A DNA stretch of 64,000 nt from contig OZ038422.1 of NCBI GenBank assembly GCA_964036155.1, forward strand, positions 44,353,201-44,417,200, written 5' to 3'. The number at the start of each line of letters is the position of its first letter. Position 1 is the stretch's first letter. Under the pieces are notes generated by a model. That model had not been told where the DNA came from. It did no database searches and was given only the letters and a program-made list of their open reading frames with translations. A program made the translations under genes and the position numbers. This DNA comes from Diploscapter coronatus. Taxonomy: Eukaryota > Nematoda > Chromadorea > Rhabditida > Rhabditidae. This document shows positions 1 through 11,087 of the stretch, in pieces.

Positions 1-2077
1 TGATTCACGCGTTCTAAAGTATGATAGTCAAATAAATTCTAATCTGACTAATCTTAGAATATCTGCAGCAACATTAAAAATAGAAATCAAACTTTAAATT
101 TTGAAGCACCTGTTCTTTTTGCATTATCACAATTGCAGTTTTTGATGTGTAAGATAAATTCGAGGGTAAACAGATGAATCAGGAGATTTTTGAGAACATT
201 TAGGTATATTCTACTAATTAATGGTTCGAAAATTATCATACGAGAATTAAACTAAATTTAGGCTATAATTACGTTGATAATATTCTTCTCTGCATTATTT
301 TCGAGTGAAAATGGTAATATTAAATTGCGGCAGGGATATCATTTGTTTATAAAACATTGCGGGTTGTTGCTACAAAACTCATAGAATTTTTAAATTCTGA
401 TCATTGAATTCGTCATTTTGTCTAAAATTAATCGATATTTTGCATCATCACATAGATTTGCTATGTTTTGCGCTGTTCCACTTTTGCTTGCCTTACTTAC
501 ATTCACAAGTCTGTCCGGTTCTTTCTCCCCTTTTCTTGCCTTTATTTCTCTAATTCAGCTACAAACCAATCTCTAATCTCTCATAATGTGCTTCTTCTAT
601 TTTTATCGTGTTTTTCACTTCTTCATCTTTCTCTCTCTCTGCGTCTCTTTCGTTTTCTCGCGATTTTCCTACTCTTCTTCACTGGTGTCTGGACTTGTTT
701 ACGTCGAACATGAAAATTCCACTTGGACGCAGAATTCTCAATTCGTAACAAAAGTGAAAAGACAGCTATTTGCTGAATTTTTGTGCTGATTTGAATGCTT
801 CGTGAATCGCTTCATGTAATGCAGAAATGCGCCAATCACGTGATGATGCACGTTTTGCCGGGAAGTTGTACTGCAAATGAGATGAATGTCAATGGGGAAA
901 TGGGAAGAATGCAAAACGCAATGAGCGAAGCAATTAATCATGTAATCATAATCATAATCATACACTCAAACAGTCATCAAGTAGTCATGCGTCCATTCAT
1001 GACGTCGGTCAATGCTCGGCTTTTCATTTGTGGGAAAATGAAAACTTTTCAAGTGATTTATTTATGCAAAATCAAGGAGCTACAAAAATATTCGTCACTT
1101 TTTATTTTACAATTTTCGAAAGGAAACGCAGAATTGTTACAATAGAATTGGATAAGATTTGCAAGGATTTTTGATCTTCTCTTGATGAAAATTTTTATTA
1201 ATAATTGAGAAAATTAGTAGAGAGAAATGTGCATATTAACCTAATTAGCTCATTTAATTTATCCTAGATACTCGTTCTCAAATAAAAAGCCAATTTATTA
1301 TTATTATTTGAGCATAACTAAATTAATTTACGAACATGCGATTTGGATGTTTTCGTTTATTTATGACGAGATATAACTTATGTTTTGAAGTTGAGATTGC
1401 TTCAGAACGTAAGAATAGCAATATTTCTTTCAAATTTTATGTGAAGACCAAATGCATCGTGCCCATTCACAATTTTAGCTTCTGATTTTGACATGATAAG
1501 ATTTTAAATCGATAATAATCAGCGATTTTTAAATTTTACTTATTGTCTCGGGATTTGTGATTGCAGGCAGTTCTCTTTGCCCTGCTTCTCTAATCTCTTT
1601 CCTGGGGGACAGGCAAGCAGTCGGCAGAAAAAAGGCCATATAAAAACTGAACGGGGCTCTGAAAAAGCAGAGAAAGAAAAATAGAGGCGAAATAGGGGGG
1701 AGACCTTCACTCTCTTGCCTCTATGCCTTCCAATGTCATGTGGTCTGTTGAGAGAAGAAAAAAAAATAAGACACAACAGATAAATAGCAGAGCGAAGAGA
1801 GCACAGAGAGTTATGTCTTCTATCTCTCTGTCTATACGTCTGTCTATCTGCCTTCACTTTACTCTCTCCGTGAAATATTTCACTGGCTTTCTTTCTCTAA
1901 ATCACAAACAACATAAAACTCCACCAAAACGAGCGGATTTTGACGCTCAAGCACGAAAAGGTCAAAACGTCCGTGAAAGGAAGGCAGAAACGACAGAAAT
2001 AGGGCAGCAGAATGAGAATTCACAAGAAAATCGACACTAATCGCTTAGAAATCGAATAATGATGTGGCTATTTTCAG
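1..2077. other. 5' flank / first intron of unk; first coding exon unresolved
   Basis: No complete gene is visible here. The next exon (2078) begins with the last base of a split codon, so at least one coding exon lies upstream. The only candidate I can build begins at an ATG at 795 and ends at 1001 with ATGAC|GTCGGT. It has the right phase and supplies the Thr that precedes YLxEFR in Unkempt proteins, but its donor is weak and it reads through an ATAATC repeat. It may be wrong. Pyrimidine-rich (480-690) and purine-rich (1650-1820) tracts look like promoter or UTR composition. Confidence 0.4.
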
Positions 2078-5000
2078 CTATCTGAACGAATTCCGAGTAG
2101 AAGCGTGTCCTCTGTTCAAGCAGCACCAGTGCCAACAACACCGACCATTCACTTGCTTCAATTGGCATTTTGCGAATCAAAGGAGACGAAGGTAAGAAGA
2201 ATTTGTTATGTTTGGCGAAATTTCGTTTTCAAGAATAACATCGTTTTTGTCTGATATCAAAGTGATTGATAATGACTATCCTGAAATTCCAAACTATGCA
2301 CCTGAAATTTCTGCCAAAACAATTCTTTTTTGCAAACTATTTTCAATCCTGCAAATGAGTATTAGATTGTCCTTCTCCGTTTCTCTCCTTCACTTTTTCG
2401 TCACAGACTCTCCTCTCTGTTTTTATAGACCTCGTGCTTATTGCGCTCGCCACACGAAAATTCCCCTGCGTCTCTGCCCTCAAATCGCACTTTTTCTCTA
2501 ATATCTCCAATTCTCGCGCGATATTTCGTGTTTTTCAAATTTGCAATGTTTTTCTTGCAAAATCGTTCTGGCAACCTGCACCCTCTTGATTGCTCGTGCT
2601 ATTTCTGCATTCTGCCTGATGGACCTAAAGGGATCAAAGATTAGTCAACAAGTCTCTTTTTTCTCTCCCATTCTTCTTTTCTGTTTTCAGTTGAAAAAAA
2701 TAAGAGGGCCTGTGTGAAGTAAACAGATAGTGCAGAGTGGCAGTCAGGCAGGGAAGGCAGTCGATCGGGGAGATGAAATCGAACCAGACGAATAAAAGCA
2801 AAACTGCAAATGGACTAAAATTGCATGCGACAATTTTCATGATAGGTTATCAGCGCTGAACATGATAACGGAAATATCAATGAGCGATAACACATAGCGA
2901 TTGATACATTTTGAAAGTGGAATTGCTTGATGAATGAGATTGGGGATGACGATTTTAACCTGCGCAAATTTGCATATAACATCACAACAAGTGGGATAAT
3001 GAAGGGTCATCAGGTCAGATAAAATATAGTTGTGCAGTTGATTTTTGATTATTTATGCGATTTTTAGAAAGTTCGTTTTTGTTAATTTTCACTGAGATAA
3101 TCAACCATTAGCAGCAATAAGAACGGTTTTCAGACCGATCCGAAAGCCCGATGGGTCATTTAACTATTCGCCCGATATTTATTGTGACAAATATGACGAA
3201 AACACTGGCATTTGTCCCGACGGGGACGAATGCATTTATTTACACCGTGTATCTGGAGACGTCGAGAGGAAATATCACTTGAGATACTACAAAACTGCAC
3301 AGTGCGTCCATGCAACTGATGCGAGAGGACAATGCGTGAAGGTAAGGAAATAGCCTCAGAGGTCATCTAGGAAAACTAACTCACAAGGGAACTTTTTACC
3401 CTCGTCCTGGCGATATGAGACGAGAGTACCCACATCTTTCTTCCCATGAAATGAGGATTCCAAATCTGTAAAAATTTTTTGCCCGTTCGCAAAAATACAC
3501 CCGCTCGAGGGTGTAGAATTTCTTCTATTTCACACCCCTTACTCTCCTCAGCCGGAAAGAAGGAAAGGCGAGACATGTAATCGTGGCGCAGTGGTATAGA
3601 GTTGGTCATAAGGATACTATGCTGTTTTATTATCTATCACTATTCACTTTTTTTATTTCATTTAGAATAATTACTTTTTTTGCAAAATTTATTTCCAACT
3701 TAAAAGAGTTTTTTTTTGCATATTTGGTAACCCTATCTAAAAGCAAGAAAATGGTGTATCATACTCGACACAAAGATAGCATTTTTGAGAAATTAATTTT
3801 TTTCGAAATACAAACAACGTGTCATTCTAAATGTCTCGTTTCATTATAAATATTTAGCAAAAAAATTTTGCAAAAGATTTTCGAATAAATTTTTGCAAAA
3901 AATAATTATCCTAAATGAAATTAAAAAAGTGAATAGTGATAGATAATAAAACAGCATAGTATCCTTATGACCAACTCTATACCACTGCGCCACGATTACA
4001 TGTCTCGCCTTTCCTTCTTTCCGGCTGAGGAGAGTAAGGGGTGTGAAATAGAAGAAATTCTACACCCTCGGGCGGGTGTATTTTTGCGAACGGGCAAAAA
4101 ATTTTTACAGATTTGGAATCCTCATTTCATGGGAAGAAAGATGTGGGTACTCTCGTCTCATATCGCCAGGACGAGGGTAAAAAGTTCCCTTGTCAGTGAC
4201 AACAGAATTTAATGAATATAAAATACTAGAATAAGTGGATAGAAGAATCTTATCATGAGCTTCCTTTCCTCTGTACTATTTCAAATTCACATCTGTCTTC
4301 ATATAATTTGAAACCTCAAAAAACAACTTCAGAATGGAGCCCATTGTGCATTCGCTCATAGTTCAACTGATCTGAGACAGCCCCAATTTGACAGTCATGA
4401 AACAGGCTTCTCGACGAGCGTTGAAGGAGAAGGACGAGATCGAACGAGTTTCGTCGTCGAAGATCCTCTTTGGCACAGTAAGCAGATCATTCGGTTTGCT
4501 GAAAAAATTTAAACTCATCTCAGGCCAAGACCACGTATTGTCCTGCTACAAGACGGAGCAGTGCCGCAAACCAGCTCGTCTCTGCCGTCAAGGATATGCC
4601 TGCCCATTCTATCATAACAGCAAAGACAGAAGACGCCCACCTGCAGTGTACAAATACAGGTAAATAACTAAAGTGATGCAGAAGAATTAGAAAAATGCAT
4701 AACACATGAAGTGAATGATTTATGTTTTTTTACATGAGTTAAATAAGAATGAAAATTGGTGGATTATTGTCATTCGATGTTATCATCAAATGTACAAAAT
4801 TAAAAAGAACGATATCCGTTAAACTAACACATGAATATTACAAAATACCATGCGCTGTTAGAAATTTTTGTGCTTCACACGCAACTTTATTTTTTTTTCA
4901 AATTCTCATTTAAATATCTCCAGATCAACTCCTTGCCCGGCTGCTAAAACTGTTGATGAATGGTTAGATCCAGAGTTATGCGAGGCTGGTGATTCGTGCC

Positions 5001-6980
5001 AGTACTGTCACACTAGAACAGAGCAGCAGTTCCATCCTGAAATCTACAAGAGCACGAAATGCAATGATATGCTAGAAGTAAGATCGTTTCATAAAGACTT
5101 CTCCAGAACAACAACATTTTATAGCACGGCTATTGTCCTCGAGCTGTGTTCTGCGCTTTCGCTCATCACGACTCCGAACTTCACGTTCAAAGAACTCCAT
5201 ACGTCGGAAGCAGTCAGCCGTCTCCAAAAGAGCAGTGCAGTCCAAATGGTATGAGACAATTTCAGAAACTGCTATAATGTCCAGTTGATAGATTTAGGCG
5301 GAATCGGTATTGGACTAACAAATGGTAGTACAACTCCCAACTACAATGTGAGCATCAAACTCTGAAAATTAGTATCCATTGAATAGTTTCAGCGATCAAA
5401 CATGCAACCGATTGCGCCAAAATCTCCATATGCCAGCACAGATCTGATATCATCATCATATCCAAAGGCGCCTGGTTTCGAAAGAGGACCACTTTCTGTA
5501 AGGATATTTTTAAGTCAACGATAATAATAGATATAAATTCAGCCAAATAGTCGTGGAATGGAACCATTGAATCGACTGCGCACTCATTCGCTAAATATGG
5601 GACATTTAGATATGGCTAGAAGTAAGCTGAATTGAAATTGAAATCTGATCAAAGCTCTTTTTCAGGACAAATGCTGACAAGTTTCGGAGGCGGTGATCTC
5701 GCATCCGGTTCCTCTCTTCCATCGCATTCCTCGTTATGTCGCTCCGACAGTGGATTCCATGCTCCGCCGCTCGGAGGCTTATCTGGCCAACCTGCGATGT
5801 CATCCATAACAGGTACATTTCTTTAGGCCTCAAAAATAGATGGAATCGGGAGAATTGTGATAGAGAAACTAATTATTATAAATGCTAAAAATAAATCTCG
5901 AATTAAACTTCATTATTCATAAATTCAGGAACTCTGGAAGAGTTGAGTCTGGATCTGACTCCAATTGACGAGCAGGCGCAGAATCAGCCTCGTCGATTGT
6001 CCGAGCTCCTGGGAGGAAGTGAGAGTATTTATAAATTGTCAATGATCAATTGTAGAAATTACAGTTCTATCAGTTGCCTCTCCGATGGGCGTGCAGCAGG
6101 GAAACGAGGGGATCTATCCATCCTCTCCACTTGCCTCGTATCCGACAGAGTCCATCTTCAGTCCTCCAACAAACAATAGAGCGATGATATCCCCACAACA
6201 GGCTTTTGGAGGAATGGCTGGAGGATTCGAGCAGCAGGTAAGATTATTTTCTGAGTAACAAAAAGCTCATTTTGATATTTCAGGATGAACTCAACGGCGA
6301 ATTGGATGAGAACACGAAACTTAGAATTGAGCTTCGTAAACAGGCAGAGAAATTGACGGTAGGATTAGAAAAAAAAAAAAAAAAACTATTGAAATATTGA
6401 AAACAACATTTAGGTCTGGCATCAAGAAGCTGAGCATTACAAAATGAAATTCGAACAAGCTGAAATGGAGAAGAATCGTGCATATTACGAGCGTGATCAG
6501 GTATGGAGGAAAAAATCGGCATAGCATATCTTATAAAAGCCCTATCTTCAGGCAATTTCACAATTGGAAGCCATCAAACTGCATTTGGCTGCCCAGGTAC
6601 AGGCACAGCAGGCACAACAGCAGATGAATCTGGCGAATCAACTGGTCAACCAAATGAGTCAAGAATATGCGAACGAACTGCGTCCTTCTGCATCACTCTC
6701 CAACACGCCTCCATTCAACATCTTCTCGGTGAGCATTTCAATGATAGGAATTGTTTGGAATTCTCACCCTAGAATTATAACTCCTGGGTTTCAAATAATG
6801 TTGATCAATGTCAACTGATTTATTTTAAAATAAACTGAAATTCAGGACAACACTGACACAGCAGCTTGTGCGCGATGTGGCAGAGACAAACTTCGTCAGG
6901 ACAACAAAAATGGCTGTCCTCTTTGTTCGAACCAGCAGCAACAGCAACAACAGTCAAACACTACGGCTGCTTGCAACTGA
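2078..6980 (+). CDS. unk: Unkempt-family CCCH zinc-finger RNA-binding protein (5' end missing)
   Basis: Unkempt proteins are cytoplasmic RNA-binding translational regulators that recognise mRNA through two clusters of three CCCH fingers. Sixteen exons join in phase: 2078-2191, 3134-3341, 4333-4477, 4524-4659, 4924-5077, 5125-5248, 5298-5347, 5393-5497, 5543-5621, 5666-5812, 5929-6018, 6065-6237, 6284-6358, 6414-6500, 6552-6728 and 6846-6980 (TGA). They give 665 residues plus the missing N-terminus. All six CCCH fingers are present, including family signatures such as FTCFNWHF, GSFNYSPDIYC, LCRQGYACPFYHNSKDRRR and CQYCHTRTEQQFHPEIYKS. A Ser/Pro-rich linker follows, then a coiled coil encoded by 6284-6728 with a Gln-rich end. 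The C-terminus has only two CxxC pairs (CARC, CPLC) where relatives carry a RING finger. Most introns are 44-55 nt; the two long ones are 2192-3133 and 3342-4332. Family assignment is very secure. The start is not known. Confidence 0.93.
3383..4193. repeat. Foldback element: near-identical inverted repeat in a unk intron
   Basis: The left arm starts with ACAAGGGAACTTTTTACCC at 3383 and the right arm ends with its reverse complement at 4193. The arms run about 0.3 kb inward (3383 to about 3695 and about 3880 to 4193). By eye I find one mismatch in the outer 285 bases, and pairing decays toward a centre of about 190 bases. Each arm carries a tRNA-like A-box stretch, TGGCGCAGTGGTATAGAG, but no B box or tRNA fold. 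I see no convincing target-site duplication and no transposase. It lies wholly within intron 3342-4332 of unk. It is most like a non-autonomous foldback transposon or MITE. The long antisense-identical frames in it are not genes. Confidence 0.85.
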
Positions 6981-8934
6981 AAGTGAACGACAAATTCGAG
7001 GAAATGATTTTAAAAATTTTTGAATTCCTATTTTCATAAATATGCTAAAATAGGATCTTTCGAAGAAAATCTATTTTAGCAACATTATTTTGATTGTTTC
7101 AAACCTGCATCTAATTTTCGTTTTATATTTTCTGGACTTGGAATTTTAGAAAATGACTATCGAATTTTGAATTTTGTGAATTTGTACAGAATATTCAATG
7201 GGCCTTTCGTTCTGATTCCCACTCGCTAGCCAATCTGAGATGTTTCAACCAGCAACAACCTCGTTTATCTAATTCATTTACTAATATATTCCCATTTATT
7301 TAGTCGAATATAAATTTTCCATGAATTTATTATTATTTTTACAAATATATTTTATCTTTATTTATGTGTTGGCGCGATCTCTAGGAAATAAGATAGTCGC
7401 GGCGCTTTCTGCTTCGTCAGGACTAGCGATAATCAAAATTACATTATTCGATTTTAGGAGTGTGTCTGATTTCCGTGCTCATTTGATTAGATGTTATTTG
7501 CAATGATAATGATGATGTCTAGCAATGATTTCAATATGATTTTCAAATTTAGACGAGACAAAATATTTGACGTTTCGTTAAATTTTATTTTATTCCTTGT
7601 TATTTTGTACATAGAATTGTATATTTGCATTTTTCTTTACTCTCTATATAACTTATGTGTTATGTATCCTTTGTAGAGTTTATAATTTTCAATTTATGGA
7701 GTCTATTTGTTGTTAGAAATGGTTATTGAACATCACATTTGGAGTGTACGATTTTGCCGTACCTTGAGTCAATTTTATGCTTGATTTGTCATAGCATTTA
7801 TTGATGCTTTTACCTGATCGAATGTTACTTTTTTACTTTTTAGTTCCGGTATATTGCAAATTAAAACTAAAAAATCATAAAAATATTATTATTATTGAAT
7901 ATTTCATTTAGGATCATTATTTTATACGAAATTGATGCGTATTTCGATTGTCATCATCACTTTCCAAACTTTGTGACTTTTAGTACAATATTTATCTAGA
8001 ATTTTTATTGTAAATTTATATATGTGAATTTAGGAGATCAACACAAGTTCCTCGAATTGAATATTGCCGGTTATAGATTTTTATTTTCAAAAAACTCTAA
8101 AACCCAAAAAAAATCTCGTTTATATTTATTTGCTATTTACCATTCGATTGACGAAGCAATTCTGTCTTATTTTCTCTATTTGATTGAAGCGTGTTAGTTC
8201 GATAAGTAATATTTGGTTAGCTATTTCATATGATGTTGATATATTCGAAGAGTACCATTTGACCGGGTTCTGGTAGGACATGAAACTCGGTAGACGCAAT
8301 TATTCCGGTATTATTATTCTCTTTACTTTATGTACTTTATTTCCATTTCTCATAAATTTATGAAATGTGGATAATAATTAAATAGTCTATCTCTTATTGT
8401 TCTTATTGTAATAATCATTAGTCAATTATGAATAAAAATTCGGAAAATCAAGTTGCAATAAGCAAAAAACTATCAATCTGCACTCAAGAATCTTGTATTA
8501 CTATATGTATTTCGGGGATGAGAATTTCAAGCATGCGAAGATAGTCGTTATCAGACGCTACGATATTATCAAGCTGGTAAGTTGTTGGCAAACTTAGAAA
8601 TAGTTCCCATGTATTTGTTGATAATGGCTAAGCTATGGGGTATTTTCAAACAACGCAACGAATTGTCCCATAAACAGGAATGTTTGGAATTCCGAGGGTT
8701 TTTGGACCACAGAATTACGATGCCGATTCCGGGCCAATCAGTAAAAATTAGTTCCGATTTGAAATTTTCAAAATAAAAATTCCGAACAATCCTGGTCATA
8801 AAACTTTACTTTGACAGAAGCATTCCGCGCAAGCATATGAATTTCTTTTCATCGAAAAGTAATAATTTATTTTAATACATTATTAGATACAAATTTATTT
8901 GACACAAGTTACATGTGTTTACTAAAATATACAT
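6981..8934. other. unk 3' UTR and convergent intergenic region
   Basis: AT-rich sequence between the stop codons of two converging genes. AATAAA occurs at 8431-8436 and 8772-8777 on the + strand. On the - strand, TTTATT-type complements lie just below 8935 (near 8861 and 8893) and suit the gene to the right. No coding signal or RNA gene was recognised. Confidence 0.5.
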
Positions 8935-11087
8935 TCAAAAGAATACCCGTTTCTCGTATTCTTGTGATGGTAGATTTCTATTTTGTACCTTCGAAACGTA
9001 GTTATTTGGCGTCGTGGTTGTAGTATTGTTCTGGTTATTTTTGGTCAGAAGCTAAAAACTAAAATTTTTAAATTAAATCATTAATCACTATATCGATTTA
9101 GTTGGAATAAAAAGGAATAGAACTCACTGCAAAATTTGAATTGAAAAAAAAATAATCTGGTGCATATTTCTTTTTTTGGATATACTTGTAAAAAATTGAA
9201 GAATTTTCAATACATAATTTTGTAGGAAAAAAATGGAAAAATTACGACAAATAAAGATATAATTTCTGCATAATGTAGATAAGTTCAAACCTCGAAAAGT
9301 TTGTCGACTTTCCTGTGTATCGACTCGAGCGATTTTTCCATTTTATCCATTCTGTGCTCCATTTTCTCCAGTTTCTGTGCAATTTCTCGATTGCTGTTCG
9401 GCGATTCATCCATCATTCTGTTATCGCCAATGCTTCTCGTGAATTCGTCCCTGAAATTGTATCGATTTCCTGAGCAGGTATTTCGTTTCATTTAACCATA
9501 CATTATTCGTCTCTCATTATCAAAATGAACTCCGAGAAAATTTACAAATTTGAAGCGCGAAACTATGAATAGTAAAATAGTAGTCTTGAGAAAAATGTTT
9601 ATAGCATGAAAAATAATACCAATTCAGAATAGACGACTCATTTGTTCCGTCATTCCCATTAGCATTTCTGTAATCGTTGCCATTCTCGACAGGCTCCGTC
9701 TTCTCCACACTCCTCATTTCTCCACCTCCTACTCCATTCGTCATTGCACTCATTTGAATTCGATTCAACTCGCCCTCCAAAACTTGCGACTAAAATTTGA
9801 AGGAAAAAAAACGTTTCAAATAATTTTGCTTCGAAATAAAAACTTTCAATCTAATACAAAAGAGGATGCAACTCACCACGTATTCAGAATGATCGATATA
9901 ATAAGCCCCTCCATGGCCGCCCCAATCGCCGCCCTTCATCGAATCGTAGATGATCTGATCAACAGTAGACAGAGCGTCTCTGGAATTACAACAAAAAAAA
10001 ATAAAAATATCCCCCAAATTAAAGCTTCCTCCAAACCTGCTAAATCCCTGATTAATCTTCATCTTTGTGAATTTCCGTTTGTTGGAGATGTGATTGATGA
10101 GCTGCGTGTCGGTCAGCTGAAAGTCCAGAGAGCATTCCTTGATCTTCTCGTTCGCCTTCTGCAAAATCTCAGCTCGGATTGCGCTTAGCCTGTAAATATT
10201 CCATTTTTCAAGAAAGGGCGAGAATAAATTGACCGTTACCTTTCCCTGCCAGTATTATCCCTTGGACCGATGATAAGCTTCACATGCTCATCGGTGTACC
10301 AAAGTGTATGAATGAACAGCGAAATCGTATCAGGAATTCGGTCTAAAATAAGTTAACCTGTTTATCAAATATGGTTAGCAAATCTTTTGGATTTGATGAA
10401 AAGAAAATTCTGAAGAATAAGGTAGAGCGCAAACTCCGCCCCCTTGCAAAAGCGCGGCAGTGTTCAAAAGTGGTAGTATGAGACCCAAAAATAAGAACCA
10501 AGTCATGTTTAGACTGCGAAGGCATAAAAAGGCCCAAGCTAGATCGATGATAAATCCAATGAATGGTCGTGTTCCAAAAATCAGACCGAAAAATTCACCG
10601 CCGCAGGGTTTTTTTATTGCGAAAACATATTCATTTTGAGGCCCGACAATGCCGATTCTTTGTTCAAAGTCAATTTTTGTTGGATTTTTTGTCGATCAAA
10701 AGTCTTAGTTACCCCAGAATGCATCTTTCTGGGCAAAAAATAATAGCGGAATATGGTTCTCATGAACTCGTTTGTACTCTCTAGAGTAAGCAAATTCCTG
10801 TCTTGACCAATCAAAAATAGTCTAAAATTCCAAATCTTGTGATATTTTAAATCAATTTTTTTTTATTTTTAATCGCAGATTGTGAACTCTTTATTCTAAA
10901 TTTAATTTTAAAAAAACTTACTGTGGTGGGTTCCAAAATTGCCCTTCTTCGTAGGGACGGTTTCTGTCTGGTCGCTAGAAGACGAGGCCACGGAATTAAG
11001 ATTGGCACTGGAACTGTCGTCGTAGGATCGCTTTCGATCCAACTGATACAAAGACGAAAATGGGGAATTGGCAAGATCGTCTGACAT
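8935..11087 (-). CDS. Conserved-looking nuclear-type protein of unknown family, C-terminal coiled coil
   Basis: Seven exons join in phase on the - strand: 11087-10922, 10342-10240, 10189-10037, 9979-9877, 9789-9620, 9450-9291 and 9051-8935 (TGA). They give 323 residues. The ATG directly follows a TTTCAG, so it could be a trans-splice site or the edge of a 5' UTR exon. The N-terminus (MSDDLANSPF...) is Ser-rich with a basic RKR. The central exons (residues about 57-175) have the composition of a folded domain, with FIHTLWYTDEHVKLIIG, LSAIRAEILQKANEKI and FQLTDTQLINHISNKRK. The last is loosely reminiscent of small helical DNA-binding folds, but I recognise no family. A heptad-like coiled coil (REIAQKLEKMEHRMDKMEKS) precedes an Asn/Thr-rich tail. 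No signal peptide or membrane segment is seen. The gene structure is well supported; the function is unknown. Confidence 0.8.
10560..10740. repeat. Diverged dispersed repeat, copy 1 (in first intron of the unknown gene)
   Basis: This stretch shares short collinear blocks with 19635-19765: a CCGCCGC region, TTATTGC(A/G)AAAAC, TTCATT..GAGG, and AAA..TCTTAGTTA.CCC in the same order. I cannot name the family. It may be old transposon sequence. The comparison was by eye only. Confidence 0.3.

Noticed and set aside
3376..4212. Two identical open frames on opposite strands (3376-3609 on -, 3967-4212 on +)
   Set aside because: They are the two arms of the foldback repeat read inward; no family resemblance and both lie in a unk intron.
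9754..10188. 144-codon + strand frame
   Set aside because: Antisense to three phased exons of the - strand gene of unknown family.
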